Shown piece by piece: positions 17,687 to 27,119 of a DNA stretch of 64,000 bases (position 1 is the stretch's first letter; each line of letters starts with the position of its first letter). The notes below the pieces were generated by a model, which saw only the letters and a list, made by a program, of their open reading frames with translations, did no database searches and was not told the origin of the DNA. This DNA is from Saprospiraceae bacterium (GTDB lineage Bacteria > Bacteroidota > Bacteroidia > Chitinophagales > Saprospiraceae), in the NCBI GenBank assembly GCA_016709995.1, contig JADJLQ010000002.1, positions 496,001-560,000 on the forward strand. The letters are read 5' to 3'. Made by a program: the position numbers and the translations under genes.

Positions 17687-18793
17687 CTATTTTTTGACAA
17701 ATTCGCGCACTTTCTCCACGATCAGTAGATCCCCTGCATCATCTTCTAACCTGTACAAATCTTTGAGCAAAGATTTGTTTTTACGGATACTGATGAGGGT
17801 ACTGTATTTCATGACCTTTGATTGAGCCAGGATTTCAGGATATTTGGTTTTAAGATAACTGATAGTGTTCAACCTTTTTTTGCTATATTTTTTGTCTTTC
17901 ATAACCAAAAACAAAAAATCAATGCCCCGGAATTTTTCTAGGATCGAATCCAGTTTTTGATTCCTGTCCAAATCCTTTCTCAGGGTGTCTGATACCATGA
18001 TTTCTCCTTCCTTATTAAACACAGTGATAGACTTAGGAGTGATCTCATACATCATCAGTATGCCGCCAAAAGAAAGCGTAGAATATGAATTGATTTTGAA
18101 TACACCCGGGTCATACAGATCTTTGGCCCGCTTGCCTGACCTCGAATTGGTTTCTTCCAATAAGCCATGTTGACTGATCATCACATAGGATTGATTGGCC
18201 AGTTCCAGCGAGGTATCACTGATGTCATGAGCTGCATAAATTACGATATGAGTCCACTCTTTGGTAGCCCGCAAGTTCATTTGATATTTTTCCCACTTGG
18301 TTTGAATGATCTCAAACGGAGGTGCGAGTAGTTCCCCAATACCACAGTTGCCATTGGAACCAAACACATACAGTTTTAAGGGTTTCTTTGTGACGGAAGA
18401 AACAATCTTATCCTGAAACCGATAAGTGGTATCCCGGCTGGCGCTGAAATTAAATCTATAAGCACGCAATCTCTCCATGGGTTTCAACAGCTTTTGAGAT
18501 ATTCCTTCGAATGCCCTGTTGGAAGAATTGACCAGGTTGAGGATATTTTTATCAGAAATTTTTTGATTCCCGGTGCTTTTTTGATTGCTGCTGACTTTTG
18601 CCTCAACAGCAGCTAAAGATGGATCTTCCGATTGATCAGGCCGATACTCCATAAAATTACAGGAATACCATAGATAATCCCTGTGAAACTGAGGAGTTTG
18701 TACTGCGATAACCCGCTGGGCAGCTGTCTGGGTACTGGTAATTGCGCAAAGGATAAGCAATACTGCAATCCCGCAAAAGTGTGGTCTTGACAT
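17687..18793 (-). CDS. Exported protein of unknown function, about 368 aa
   Basis: No family recognised. The start at 18793 gives a signal peptide (HFCGIAVLLILCAITSTQTAAQ); the open frame extends to 18886, but that start would place 31 polar residues before it. The mature protein has no membrane span, few cysteines, mixed strand and helix content, and a basic C-terminal third (KDKKYSKKRLNTISYLKTKYPE). It is antisense-oriented inside the sialic acid locus, between the epimerase and the O-acetylesterase genes, so it splits the locus into two transcription units. Whether it takes part in sialic acid use is unknown. Confidence 0.65.
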   Translation of the reverse strand: MSRPHFCGIAVLLILCAITSTQTAAQRVIAVQTPQFHRDYLWYSCNFMEYRPDQSEDPSLAAVEAKVSSNQKSTGNQKISDKNILNLVNSSNRAFEGISQKLLKPMERLRAYRFNFSASRDTTYRFQDKIVSSVTKKPLKLYVFGSNGNCGIGELLAPPFEIIQTKWEKYQMNLRATKEWTHIVIYAAHDISDTSLELANQSYVMISQHGLLEETNSRSGKRAKDLYDPGVFKINSYSTLSFGGILMMYEITPKSITVFNKEGEIMVSDTLRKDLDRNQKLDSILEKFRGIDFLFLVMKDKKYSKKRLNTISYLKTKYPEILAQSKVMKYSTLISIRKNKSLLKDLYRLEDDAGDLLIVEKVREFVKK

Positions 18794-19018
18794 GAAATTA
18801 ATTAACGCTGAATTTGAAGTCATGGTTGCTCTGTTTTCATTTCGGTTTAGCACTGAAAATTCTAGAAATTTACATAAATCATTCAAATTTTTGACATCCC
18901 TGATAAATTAAGAATGAAGCTCTTGTATTCATACCGAATTTATTACCTTGTTATTCCTGAATTTTTTTAGGGACTCTGAGACAAGATCTTTACAATGCTA
19001 ATTGGCTAAATTACTTAT

Positions 19019-20515
19019 ATGAAATACCTCTGTGTGCTGATATGGAGTATGCCTTTGTTGGTTTTGGGCCAATTGAGTTTGGATCCTATATTCTCAGATC
19101 ATATGGTATTTCAACAAGGTCAGAAAATTACTGTTTGGGGAAAGGCAATACCGGGCATGACGATAGCTGGTATGATGCAACACGATCAGCAAAGCACATT
19201 CGTCCAACCAGATTCCAGCTGGCTACTCCACTTTGCCAGCTTAACCGCCAGTGCCAGACCATATTCAATCACGATCAGCACTCAAGGTCAGTCTATACAA
19301 ATGAATGATATCCTCATAGGTGATCTTTGGTTATGTTTAGGTCAGTCCAATATGGAATGGCCTATGGTCAAAGAACTGCATTACAAGGAGGCAGTCTCTA
19401 TGAGCGACCAACCACTACTTCGATTTTACAATCCGGATTATACCGGTAAAGGGATTTACAATACTCCATTCAACGATTCTATCATCCAAAGACTACAAAA
19501 AGGCCCTTTTTATCACGGAGTTTGGCAAGTCAGCGACAGCAACACAATCAAACAGATGAGTGCTGTGGCCTATTATTTTGGAAAAGAATTATTGTTAGAT
19601 CAGGGCATTCCCATTGGTTTGATTCAATTGTCCATTGGCGGTGCTCCTTTGGAGACATTGATAGATCGGGAAGTGATGAAAGCTGCACCACAATTTACCA
19701 GTAAAATAAAAGCTGATTGGCTCCACAATCCATCCCTGCCGGTATGGATCAAAGAACGTGCAGTGCAAAATTTAGGAGATGTCAATCCCCTTGGTGCGGA
19801 TAATGATTTAGCACATCCATTTGCCCCTGGATTTGCTTTTGACCGGGGGCTAAAATCATTTGTGCCTTTACCTATCAAAGGAGTGATTTTCTATCAGGGA
19901 GAAAGCAATGCCCAGGAGCAGGATCGGGTAGCAGAGTATGCAGATTTATTTAAACTAATGGTTCGGGATTATAGGCGACAGTGGCATCAGCCCAGCTTGC
20001 CGTTTTATTATGTTCAACTTTCATCGATAGATACGACCAGGTATAAAAGCCAATGCTGGCCGGCATTCAGAGAGGAGCAAAGAAAAATATTATCTACCGT
20101 CGATCATACAGGGATGGCGGTGTCAAGCGATGTTGGAGCTAAAGATGATGTACATCCCACTGATAAAAAAACCGTAGGACACCGCCTGGCATTGCAGGCT
20201 TTAAAAAACAGTTATCATAAAAGAATAGTGGCTGATGGCCCGTTGGTAAAAAAAGCCAAATACCATCGTGGAAAAACGACGATTACCTTCCACTATCCCA
20301 TACGGGTATTGGCTACTTCAGATCAGAAGCCCTTGCGTGGGTTTTCAATCGATCCTCACAAAGAAACTACAGCCCTTATCCATCATCGCAAGGTGATCAT
20401 ACCGGGCATGTCCAAACCTGACTATATCTATTATGCCTGGCAGCCATATTCTACCGCTAACCTGACGAATGATCTTGGCTTGCCGGCTTCCACTTTTAAA
20501 ATTAAAGTAAAATGA
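19019..20515 (+). CDS. Sialate O-acetylesterase
   Basis: Removes O-acetyl groups from sialic acid so that the sialidase and lyase can act. 498 aa with a signal peptide (MPLLVLGQ). SGNH/SASA-type hydrolase: nucleophile block LCLGQSNMEWPM, mid block VIFYQGESNAQEQDR, and the Asp-x-x-His block DDVHPTDKK. The N-terminal part DPIFSDHMVFQQGQKITVWGKAIPG is the usual beta domain of this family. It overlaps the sialidase gene by ATGA, so the two are translationally coupled. Probably periplasmic. All catalytic positions are visible. Confidence 0.9.
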   Translation: MKYLCVLIWSMPLLVLGQLSLDPIFSDHMVFQQGQKITVWGKAIPGMTIAGMMQHDQQSTFVQPDSSWLLHFASLTASARPYSITISTQGQSIQMNDILIGDLWLCLGQSNMEWPMVKELHYKEAVSMSDQPLLRFYNPDYTGKGIYNTPFNDSIIQRLQKGPFYHGVWQVSDSNTIKQMSAVAYYFGKELLLDQGIPIGLIQLSIGGAPLETLIDREVMKAAPQFTSKIKADWLHNPSLPVWIKERAVQNLGDVNPLGADNDLAHPFAPGFAFDRGLKSFVPLPIKGVIFYQGESNAQEQDRVAEYADLFKLMVRDYRRQWHQPSLPFYYVQLSSIDTTRYKSQCWPAFREEQRKILSTVDHTGMAVSSDVGAKDDVHPTDKKTVGHRLALQALKNSYHKRIVADGPLVKKAKYHRGKTTITFHYPIRVLATSDQKPLRGFSIDPHKETTALIHHRKVIIPGMSKPDYIYYAWQPYSTANLTNDLGLPASTFKIKVK

Positions 20516-21687
20516 AAAAATTGTGTTTTGCCTTTTTTCTGACCACCGTGGTGGGCGTTTTTGTATCTGCCCAGGTTGATAAGATGCCGATTTTTATCTC
20601 AGGTACCGAAGGCCATAAAACGTATCGAATCCCGGCGATTATTCAAACTCCCTCTGGTCACTTGTTGGCTTTTTGCGAGGGAAGGGTGACGGGAGGCGGC
20701 GACTTCGGAGATATCAATATTGTACTCAAAAGAAGTATAGATGGAGGTAAAACATGGATGGCGATGCAGACCGTGGTGGATTATGATCGCCTCCAGGCGG
20801 GCAATCCTGCCCCGGTAGTCGACCTGACCGATCCTGCCTATCCAAAGGGTCGAATCTTTTTGTTTTATAATACAGGCAATAATCATGAAGGCGAAGTCAG
20901 AAAAGGCAATGGACTACGGGAAGTTTGGTATAAAACCTCCACGGATCAGGGTGCAACCTGGAGTGATGCGATCAATATCACTCAACAAGTCCACAGACCC
21001 AATCAACCCACCATCAACCCGGATTATCATTTTGCTGAAGATTGGAGAAGCTATGCCAATACTCCAGGTCATGCCATGCAGATGGTATCGGGTAAATATA
21101 AAGGGCGCTTATACGTGGCAGCCAATCATTCGGCTGGAGCCCCAAAACCAAAATTTGAAGATTATCAGGCGCATGGATTTTATTCGGATGATCACGGTAA
21201 AACCTTTCTACTGAGTGAGTCTATCCCGACTCCGGGCAGCAATGAGTCTACGGCAGCTCAACTCAGCCACGATGGACTGATGATCAACGCCAGAAATCAG
21301 CAAGGGGATATTCGATCGCGGATCGTAGCGCTCAGCCGGGATGGAGGCCTGCACTGGGATCATATCTATTTTGATAGTCAACTCCCGGATCCGGTCTGTG
21401 AAGGATCTATTCTAAACCTGGGAGTGAAAAAAGGAAAACAGGTGCTGGCTTTTACCAATGCAGCGGATGAAAAAAGACGGGACCGACTGACCTTACGTAT
21501 CAGTATGGACGAGGGTAAAACCTGGACCAAAAAAAGATTGTTGGATCAGGCACCGGACGAAGCCATTAAGGACTTTACGGCCTACTCCGATATAGTGAAA
21601 ATGGATAAAAAGCATATAGGCGTATTATATGAAAGAGATGGCTATAAGCAGATTGTGTTTACAGTGGTAGACTGGAAAAAACTTTGA
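20512..21687 (+). CDS. nanH: Exo-alpha-sialidase (neuraminidase)
   Basis: Releases terminal sialic acid from glycans. 391 aa, signal peptide KLCFAFFLTTVVGVFVSAQ. The YRIPAI motif (residues about 41-46, Arg of the arginine triad) starts a six-bladed propeller. Asp-box repeats are visible: SIDGGKTW, STDQGATW, SDDHGKTF, SRDGGLHW and SMDEGKTW. LLAFCEGR supplies another conserved segment. Short for a sialidase: no carbohydrate-binding module is attached. Coupled by ATGA to the O-acetylesterase, giving a de-acetylate-then-cleave pair. GH33 membership is likely. Confidence 0.92.
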   Translation: MKKLCFAFFLTTVVGVFVSAQVDKMPIFISGTEGHKTYRIPAIIQTPSGHLLAFCEGRVTGGGDFGDINIVLKRSIDGGKTWMAMQTVVDYDRLQAGNPAPVVDLTDPAYPKGRIFLFYNTGNNHEGEVRKGNGLREVWYKTSTDQGATWSDAINITQQVHRPNQPTINPDYHFAEDWRSYANTPGHAMQMVSGKYKGRLYVAANHSAGAPKPKFEDYQAHGFYSDDHGKTFLLSESIPTPGSNESTAAQLSHDGLMINARNQQGDIRSRIVALSRDGGLHWDHIYFDSQLPDPVCEGSILNLGVKKGKQVLAFTNAADEKRRDRLTLRISMDEGKTWTKKRLLDQAPDEAIKDFTAYSDIVKMDKKHIGVLYERDGYKQIVFTVVDWKKL

Positions 21688-21750
21688 TGAAATATTAGGA
21701 ATGGTTATATAACAGAAGATAGAAATCAATTGACGACAAGTAAGATTAAG

Positions 21751-22383
21751 CTACAAACTTGACTTCGATGGGTCATGTTTTTTAAAAGAACAGAAAAGGT
21801 AATTTTGTTTTGTCTGAAAAGGTGTGATGTGGTCCACGGTGATACACTTTATTTTGCTAAACTCATTTTTGAAGGTGTTGGATAAGGTGTCTGCACTATA
21901 TTTTTTGATACGGAGTCCACTGCATTGATCAGGTCCTGTTTCAGAAAATGTGCCCAGGACCAAATAACTTTTCACCGAATTGGCAGTTAGGTCGAGGTAT
22001 GCTTTGATCTGGTCTGGGGAAGTGAGAAAATGAAAAGCTGCCCGGTCATGCCACAAATCGTATGCTCTATCAGCCTTAAAATCCAATACATCACTTACAA
22101 GCCAATTGACAGTTTTAGCTTTTTCACCTAACCTTATTTTAGCTTTTTCAAGAGCTTCCGCAGATATATCCAGTACCGTTAAATTGCTAAAGCCTTCTAA
22201 AATCAGGTGATCTACTAACTTGCTGTCACCGGCTCCTACATCTATTATACTGGCTGTCTTGTCAAGATTAAAGCTATGGATAAATTCCAAAGAGGTATAA
22301 GGAACTTCCTGGGTCCAACCTACCTCTGCAGCAGTTTTGGTCTTGTAAATTGTATCCCAATGATTTTGTGCCTCATACATCAT
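21751..22383 (-). CDS. Class I SAM-dependent methyltransferase
   Basis: 210 aa. SAM-binding motif I IIDVGAGDSKLVDHLI (about residues 44-60), then LTVLDISAEALEKAK (motif II) and DLWHDRAAFHFL, the last typical of small thiol or metalloid methyltransferase-like proteins of Bacteroidota. N-terminal YEAQNHWDTIYKTKTAAEVGWTQE is a hallmark of this group. Cytoplasmic. Substrate not identifiable. Either of two adjacent Met codons could start it. It converges on the sialidase gene with a 63-bp gap. Confidence 0.85.
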   Translation of the reverse strand: MMYEAQNHWDTIYKTKTAAEVGWTQEVPYTSLEFIHSFNLDKTASIIDVGAGDSKLVDHLILEGFSNLTVLDISAEALEKAKIRLGEKAKTVNWLVSDVLDFKADRAYDLWHDRAAFHFLTSPDQIKAYLDLTANSVKSYLVLGTFSETGPDQCSGLRIKKYSADTLSNTFKNEFSKIKCITVDHITPFQTKQNYLFCSFKKHDPSKSSL

Positions 22384-22444
22384 ACAAATGTACTGATCTT
22401 AGTAAAGGTATATCTGGGAATCATCATGCAATATGCCTGCACGA

Positions 22445-24259
22445 TCACTTTGACTCTTCCAGTTTTTTGAGCATCGTCACAGCATTCTCATTTTTCGGAT
22501 CCAGCTTAAGTGACTTTTGATAATTTATTTTTGCGAGGTCAAAGTCTTTATTCTTCATGAGTGCTTCGGCATAACTATCATATGTGTTGCCACTTTTTGG
22601 ATAAAGCAAGGTATTGAGTTTAAATACCTCCAGCGCTAATTTGTTATAACCGTTTCCTAGGAGTTCATATCCTTGCCCATTTATATTTCTCTCTTCAATG
22701 GCAACATCTTTGGGATTGGATTTTATCAGTGCCTGGTAGGCTATGTAAGCGGAATCAAACTGACCTGACTCCAGGTATTCAAATGGGATCTTTTCATGGG
22801 CAAGCATCGAGACATAGCTTGATTCGATAGCTCCACTTTTCGGATTCAAGAAGGTTAGTTCCATTTTTTTTGATTGCAGGTTGGATTTGATTTTTATAGG
22901 TTTATCCTCTTCATGGATAATAAAGGTAGTGTCAGATATTTTAAACAGCTCCGAAGGTTTGCCTTCCAGTGTTTTTAAAAAAACCTTGTCTCCATCAGCA
23001 TAAATCTTAATCAGTTTTTCATTTCCTTTATGATAGCGACCGGATATTTGCTGTATGGTCTGCGGACTAAGATCCATTTTTTTGTAGACAGGGAGATATT
23101 GGTTCCAATTATAAGTTAAGGCTACCGCATCGATCAGCTCATCTATAAATTCAGGTTGATTAGCATTGGTCAATATTATTACACCATAACCTTTATCTCT
23201 ATGAGCCACCATCTGACTCGAGAAACCCTCATCCCAGCCTCCATGTCCAAAATAGACTTCGTCTTTTCTTTTATCAATAAAGATGCCTAAACCAATATAG
23301 TCAGTGACAAATGGAGTGAGCATATGATCAACCATGTTTTGTGTATGGACCACAGTACTTTTATGATTATAGGTCCGTTGGATATCAATAGCAAACAAGG
23401 CAAGGTCTTTGGCGGTAGTCCATAAGCCTGCTGCTGCCATCTCAGGATAGGTATGTCTCTTACCTTTGGTCATAGATCCATCAGGCAGATAACCGGTAGC
23501 TGCATGGGCCAACCAGGCATCTGATAAGGGTTGATCATAAGTGCTATGCATCATACCTAGCGGCTCTAATACCAGGTCGTGAGCGATAGACGGAAAGGGG
23601 CGGCCTTCAATATCGATCATCGCCTGCTGCATGATGCTGATCCCACCACCGGAATACCTAAAGCTTTCTCCTGGTGTTTTGTCTACCCGTATAGCCGGAG
23701 AGTTGGCGGGAGGCAGACCATCGAGCACTTGTACAAGGCCAGGGACCGGCAGATCAGGGCTATAGCCTAAAAATCCATGTACTGTGGTACCTCCGGTATG
23801 GCTTAAAAGATGCCTGAGCGTAACTTTTTTTGTCCTGGTGAATTCATTGTCCGGTAACTTCCAGGATTTTAAATAATCATTGATATTAGAGTCCAGTGAT
23901 ATCTTGTTTTGTGCTACCAGTTTTAGTGCTGCATAGGCGGCTACAGGCTTACTGATAGACCCTGCCTGGAACAAGGTATTGGTATCCACAGGTGTTTTAT
24001 CCTCCCGATCCATGACTCCGTAGGTCTTGATCCAATCAATCTTGAAGTTATTGATCACGGCCAGGCTGACACCCGGAACGCCATAATGCGCCATTCGGTC
24101 CTCTATGGAGAAAGTAGAGTCTCCTTCAATGTATACCGGATACTTAGGAAGTCCTGATTCCACCTGAATGATTTGATCAGCGATTGATTCAGGTGCTTTC
24201 GCAGGTGAGCAGGCTTGTAAGATAAGGATGGTCAATAAAATCAGATGGTTGGTTTTCAT
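22445..24259 (-). CDS. Serine hydrolase (beta-lactamase class C-like) lipoprotein with TPR tail
   Basis: 604 aa. Lipobox near residue 16 (ILQACS). The N-terminal domain (about 50-380) is a beta-lactamase/DD-peptidase-like fold: SxxK in SISKPVAA, YSGGG in the Tyr-motif position, and HGGWDEGF as the third motif. A DUF3471-like stretch follows (ISGRYHKGNEKLIKIYADGDKVFLKT), and then TPR repeats (NGQGYELLGNGYNKLALEVFKLN, AEALMKNKDFDLAKINYQKSLKLDPKN). Likely a periplasmic peptidase or esterase rather than a resistance enzyme. Leftward, alone between the methyltransferase and GH127-like genes. Confidence 0.85.
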   Translation of the reverse strand: MKTNHLILLTILILQACSPAKAPESIADQIIQVESGLPKYPVYIEGDSTFSIEDRMAHYGVPGVSLAVINNFKIDWIKTYGVMDREDKTPVDTNTLFQAGSISKPVAAYAALKLVAQNKISLDSNINDYLKSWKLPDNEFTRTKKVTLRHLLSHTGGTTVHGFLGYSPDLPVPGLVQVLDGLPPANSPAIRVDKTPGESFRYSGGGISIMQQAMIDIEGRPFPSIAHDLVLEPLGMMHSTYDQPLSDAWLAHAATGYLPDGSMTKGKRHTYPEMAAAGLWTTAKDLALFAIDIQRTYNHKSTVVHTQNMVDHMLTPFVTDYIGLGIFIDKRKDEVYFGHGGWDEGFSSQMVAHRDKGYGVIILTNANQPEFIDELIDAVALTYNWNQYLPVYKKMDLSPQTIQQISGRYHKGNEKLIKIYADGDKVFLKTLEGKPSELFKISDTTFIIHEEDKPIKIKSNLQSKKMELTFLNPKSGAIESSYVSMLAHEKIPFEYLESGQFDSAYIAYQALIKSNPKDVAIEERNINGQGYELLGNGYNKLALEVFKLNTLLYPKSGNTYDSYAEALMKNKDFDLAKINYQKSLKLDPKNENAVTMLKKLEESK

Positions 24260-24374
24260 AGAATTAAATGATAAGTATAATGAATCAAAATCTAAAGATA
24301 AGAACTTAAGATGGTTGGATTTTGTCGACTACTTCAAAGCGAAAACTACTTACTCAGGGACCCAATGAAACTCT

Positions 24375-26255
24375 TTAATCCTTAAATGGATTTTTCATCA
24401 TATTGACCGGGTAAGGTAACCAAACTTTGTACCTCGAATCGGCTGTCCACGTATTCCCTGCAGATGAATAATCGCATAACAAAATCGTCTCATCACCGTC
24501 ATTTATTTCAAGATTGGTGCCTTTGCGCATCTTAGTACTGTAGCTCATCCACATACCTTCAGGTTGGGTAGGTACAGGTAATAAATCCACAAATCCATCC
24601 TGGTTCATCACCAAACCTACTTCATCTACATAGCCATCGTGAAACCTGGAATCGCGGGCCAGCACAATTGGGCCTCGCAAGACAGCGGCGTGAAACTCAC
24701 TGTCTGCCAATCTCCCCCTCATATCAAAGTTCACTACGATGTGATCACCCCTACGCCATTTTCTGGTGATGGGCAGATATTGCCCGGGAATTACTTGCTC
24801 CACAATGATTTCATTCACCTTTACAGTAGTCAATTTGCTCCATGATGGAATCCGAATATACACGGTAAATGAAGCTTCTGTGTCGGGGATAATTTTTATT
24901 TCGGTTGATGCTGTTACCGGATAGTTGGTAGACTGCTCTATTTGTACATCTACTCGATCATTTACAGATACCCTGGAGTGGAGATTAGCAAATAGATTGA
25001 TATACACCCCATCAGAGCTACTTTGCACGGCAAACTTTGGTATCAGCATCATGCCGCGCGGACCATTGGCAGTACAACAATTGATATTCATACCACACTG
25101 GTCTTCTCCTAGACTTCTGATGCCTTCCATGGGGCTATATTTTGAAAAAGAGGAAGCATCCGGGGTGATGGATGAAAGCAAAGCATTGTACGCAGATTGT
25201 TCTATCGCGTCGGCATAGAGTGGGTCTCCCGTGGTCTGGAGCAGACTCAAACACAACTTCATCCAGGTCACCGTCACACAAGTTTCCATAGTATGATACG
25301 TAGGCAAGGTTTGCCTAGCTGCACCATGATACCAGCACTCAAAAGAAGAGCCGGATCCCGCGATATTTATTTCTGTCAATAAAATATTTTTTACTGAATT
25401 TTCTACAGCTTTTAGATAGGAGGGTTCTTTGGTGACTCGATACAGTTCGAGCAGCCCCTCGTAGCATGACATCATCTCATAAGCCTTACTACCATTGTCC
25501 CAGCTCCACCAGGATTTTGGCATTGGAAATCGCTGAGCGACCGGTATATCGTTTAAAGCTTTTGAGATCAGTTGTGGGCCCCTTGGTGTCTCCCATTGAT
25601 CCACGATGTAAGTAGCGAAGTCAAGATATTTTCTATCGCCGGTACGATTATACAAAAGCACCATCGGCTCTAAAATGGAGCTACTGGGCATGCCCCGAAA
25701 ATTGCCGGTTTCAACGATATTTTTTTTCAATGGACCTATTTCAGTCATCAAATGATCAGCAAGTTTTCTGGCAGCCTGCAAGGTGTTTTTGTCTTTTGTC
25801 AAATCAAAATAGCTCAGCAGTCCCAGCAGCACATATTTTCGACCCCATATATCCCATTGTTGTAAATGGGCTGCGTCAGCATAGTTGCCGATATACCCAT
25901 CTGGCATTTGTGTTTGGAGTAATTTTTTTACAGCTAAATCTATTTTTTCTTTTAAAGCAACAGTGGGTTGGTATTGATAAGTGGAGATCGCCGAGGTGAT
26001 CCATTTACCCCAAAACTCGGTTTGCCACCAACGGGTTTCGTTTTTGTAATTAAATGGTTCGATCAGCTCGTCCACGGATTGTTCGACGATTCGATTTTGA
26101 ATGCACCAGTCAATTTTATTACCCAGGTGGCCACCGATATCGATTTTGTCGAGCGAGATATAATTCAACGAATCGCCGAATGATCTACCAATACATTTTT
26201 GATTAATACCAGCAAGAACAGAGATTAGCATTAAAAAATTAAACCGGAATGTCAT
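24375..26255 (-). CDS. GH127/GH146-like beta-L-arabinofuranosidase family enzyme (DUF1680)
   Basis: 626 aa from the Met at 26255, which starts a signal peptide (FNFLMLISVLAG). The (alpha/alpha)6 barrel region carries WWQTEFWGKWITSAI, QMPDGYIGNY and WDIWGRKYVLLGLL. The active-site segment shows FECW, TMETCVTVTW and CGMNINCCTANGPRG; in characterised members a Glu and a zinc-bound Cys cluster act together, and these Cys residues are present. The C-terminal half forms beta-sandwiches (FTVYIRIPSWSKLTTVKVN). It probably removes arabinofuranose or a related sugar from plant glycans; the exact sugar is not predictable. Confidence 0.85.
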   Translation of the reverse strand: MTFRFNFLMLISVLAGINQKCIGRSFGDSLNYISLDKIDIGGHLGNKIDWCIQNRIVEQSVDELIEPFNYKNETRWWQTEFWGKWITSAISTYQYQPTVALKEKIDLAVKKLLQTQMPDGYIGNYADAAHLQQWDIWGRKYVLLGLLSYFDLTKDKNTLQAARKLADHLMTEIGPLKKNIVETGNFRGMPSSSILEPMVLLYNRTGDRKYLDFATYIVDQWETPRGPQLISKALNDIPVAQRFPMPKSWWSWDNGSKAYEMMSCYEGLLELYRVTKEPSYLKAVENSVKNILLTEINIAGSGSSFECWYHGAARQTLPTYHTMETCVTVTWMKLCLSLLQTTGDPLYADAIEQSAYNALLSSITPDASSFSKYSPMEGIRSLGEDQCGMNINCCTANGPRGMMLIPKFAVQSSSDGVYINLFANLHSRVSVNDRVDVQIEQSTNYPVTASTEIKIIPDTEASFTVYIRIPSWSKLTTVKVNEIIVEQVIPGQYLPITRKWRRGDHIVVNFDMRGRLADSEFHAAVLRGPIVLARDSRFHDGYVDEVGLVMNQDGFVDLLPVPTQPEGMWMSYSTKMRKGTNLEINDGDETILLCDYSSAGNTWTADSRYKVWLPYPVNMMKNPFKD

Positions 26256-26327
26256 ATATATTGAATGTTTGATATTGATTGTGCCTAAGGCCATCGCGAA
26301 TTAATCCCCCAAATCAGAGAAACCCAA

Positions 26328-27119
26328 CTACCTGATCTCAAAACCATCGGCATCTCTTCCTACGGGGAATATCTTACGGTGGTCAGTCAACAATGATTTA
26401 TCCAGGACCTTGGTTTGTATTATTTCCTCATTGCCCAAATGCAGGAGAACCTCACCATATGAATTGATCAATTGGCTGTCACCCTGGTATTCCAGTCCAA
26501 GATCATCTATCCCTACCCGATTGAGTGTGGCGACATAACATTGGTTTTCGATGGCACGGGCCAGAGCGAGTGATTTCCACGCGCGCGCGCGCGAAGCGGG
26601 CCAATTGGCCACGTACACAGCCAGGTCATAATCCCAACCCGTCGTATCGCTGTAACGATTTCTGGCCCATACCGGGAATCTCAAATCATAACATACAAAT
26701 GGCCTGATCTTCCATCCCTTCCACTCAAATATCAGCGCTTGTGCTCCGCGCGTATAGGTCTGATCTTCGTCGGCCATACTAAAGGTGTGTCGTTTATCAT
26801 AATGTCCGATCACACCCTGAGGACCGGCTACCACCAATCGATTAAAATAATTTTCATTGGCTTTGATGATGAGGCTGCCTATGACCAGCGCATTTTTTGC
26901 TTTTGCTTTTGCTAGCATCCATAATATAGTGTTACCATCCATGGACTCCGCCAGGGCGGGTGCATGCATACTAAAGCCGGTACTAAACATCTCCGGCAAT
27001 AGGATGATGTCTGTTGGAATTAAAATGCGATCTATCAAAGACCCCAGATGATCCAGGTTAGCTGATTTATCCTCCCAATGGATAGACGATTGAATAAAAC
27101 TTAAACTCAGATCCTGCAT
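26328..27119 (-). CDS. Carbon-nitrogen hydrolase, omega-amidase type
   Basis: 263 aa nitrilase-fold enzyme. Catalytic triad: Glu in LLPEMFSTGFS, Lys in YDKRHTFS, Cys in VCYDLRFP. MFSTGF and the RFP context are typical of omega-amidase (YafV/Nit2-like), which hydrolyses alpha-ketoglutaramate or alpha-ketosuccinamate. Its gene overlaps the upstream aminotransferase by 13 bases. That pair, a glutamine transaminase plus omega-amidase, is the known arrangement for methionine salvage. Ends DADGFEIR. The segment NWPASRARAWK is coded by an unusual (CG)7 run. Confidence 0.88.
   Translation of the reverse strand: MQDLSLSFIQSSIHWEDKSANLDHLGSLIDRILIPTDIILLPEMFSTGFSMHAPALAESMDGNTILWMLAKAKAKNALVIGSLIIKANENYFNRLVVAGPQGVIGHYDKRHTFSMADEDQTYTRGAQALIFEWKGWKIRPFVCYDLRFPVWARNRYSDTTGWDYDLAVYVANWPASRARAWKSLALARAIENQCYVATLNRVGIDDLGLEYQGDSQLINSYGEVLLHLGNEEIIQTKVLDKSLLTDHRKIFPVGRDADGFEIR
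26580..26593. repeat. (CG)7 dinucleotide run inside the omega-amidase gene
   Basis: Fourteen alternating C and G bases, encoding Ala/Arg residues on the minus strand. Such alternating purine-pyrimidine runs can adopt Z-DNA; here the effect is unknown. It stands out against the moderate-GC surroundings. Confidence 0.8.

Noticed and set aside
18923..18938. Second NanR-type operator before the O-acetylesterase
   Set aside because: GTATTCATAC resembles the core loosely but the spacing and arms do not match the palindrome at 7934.
22445..24259. Antibiotic-resistance beta-lactamase
   Set aside because: The fold is shared by peptidases and esterases, and the lipoprotein anchor with TPR tail argues against a resistance enzyme; the same applies to 33108-34304.
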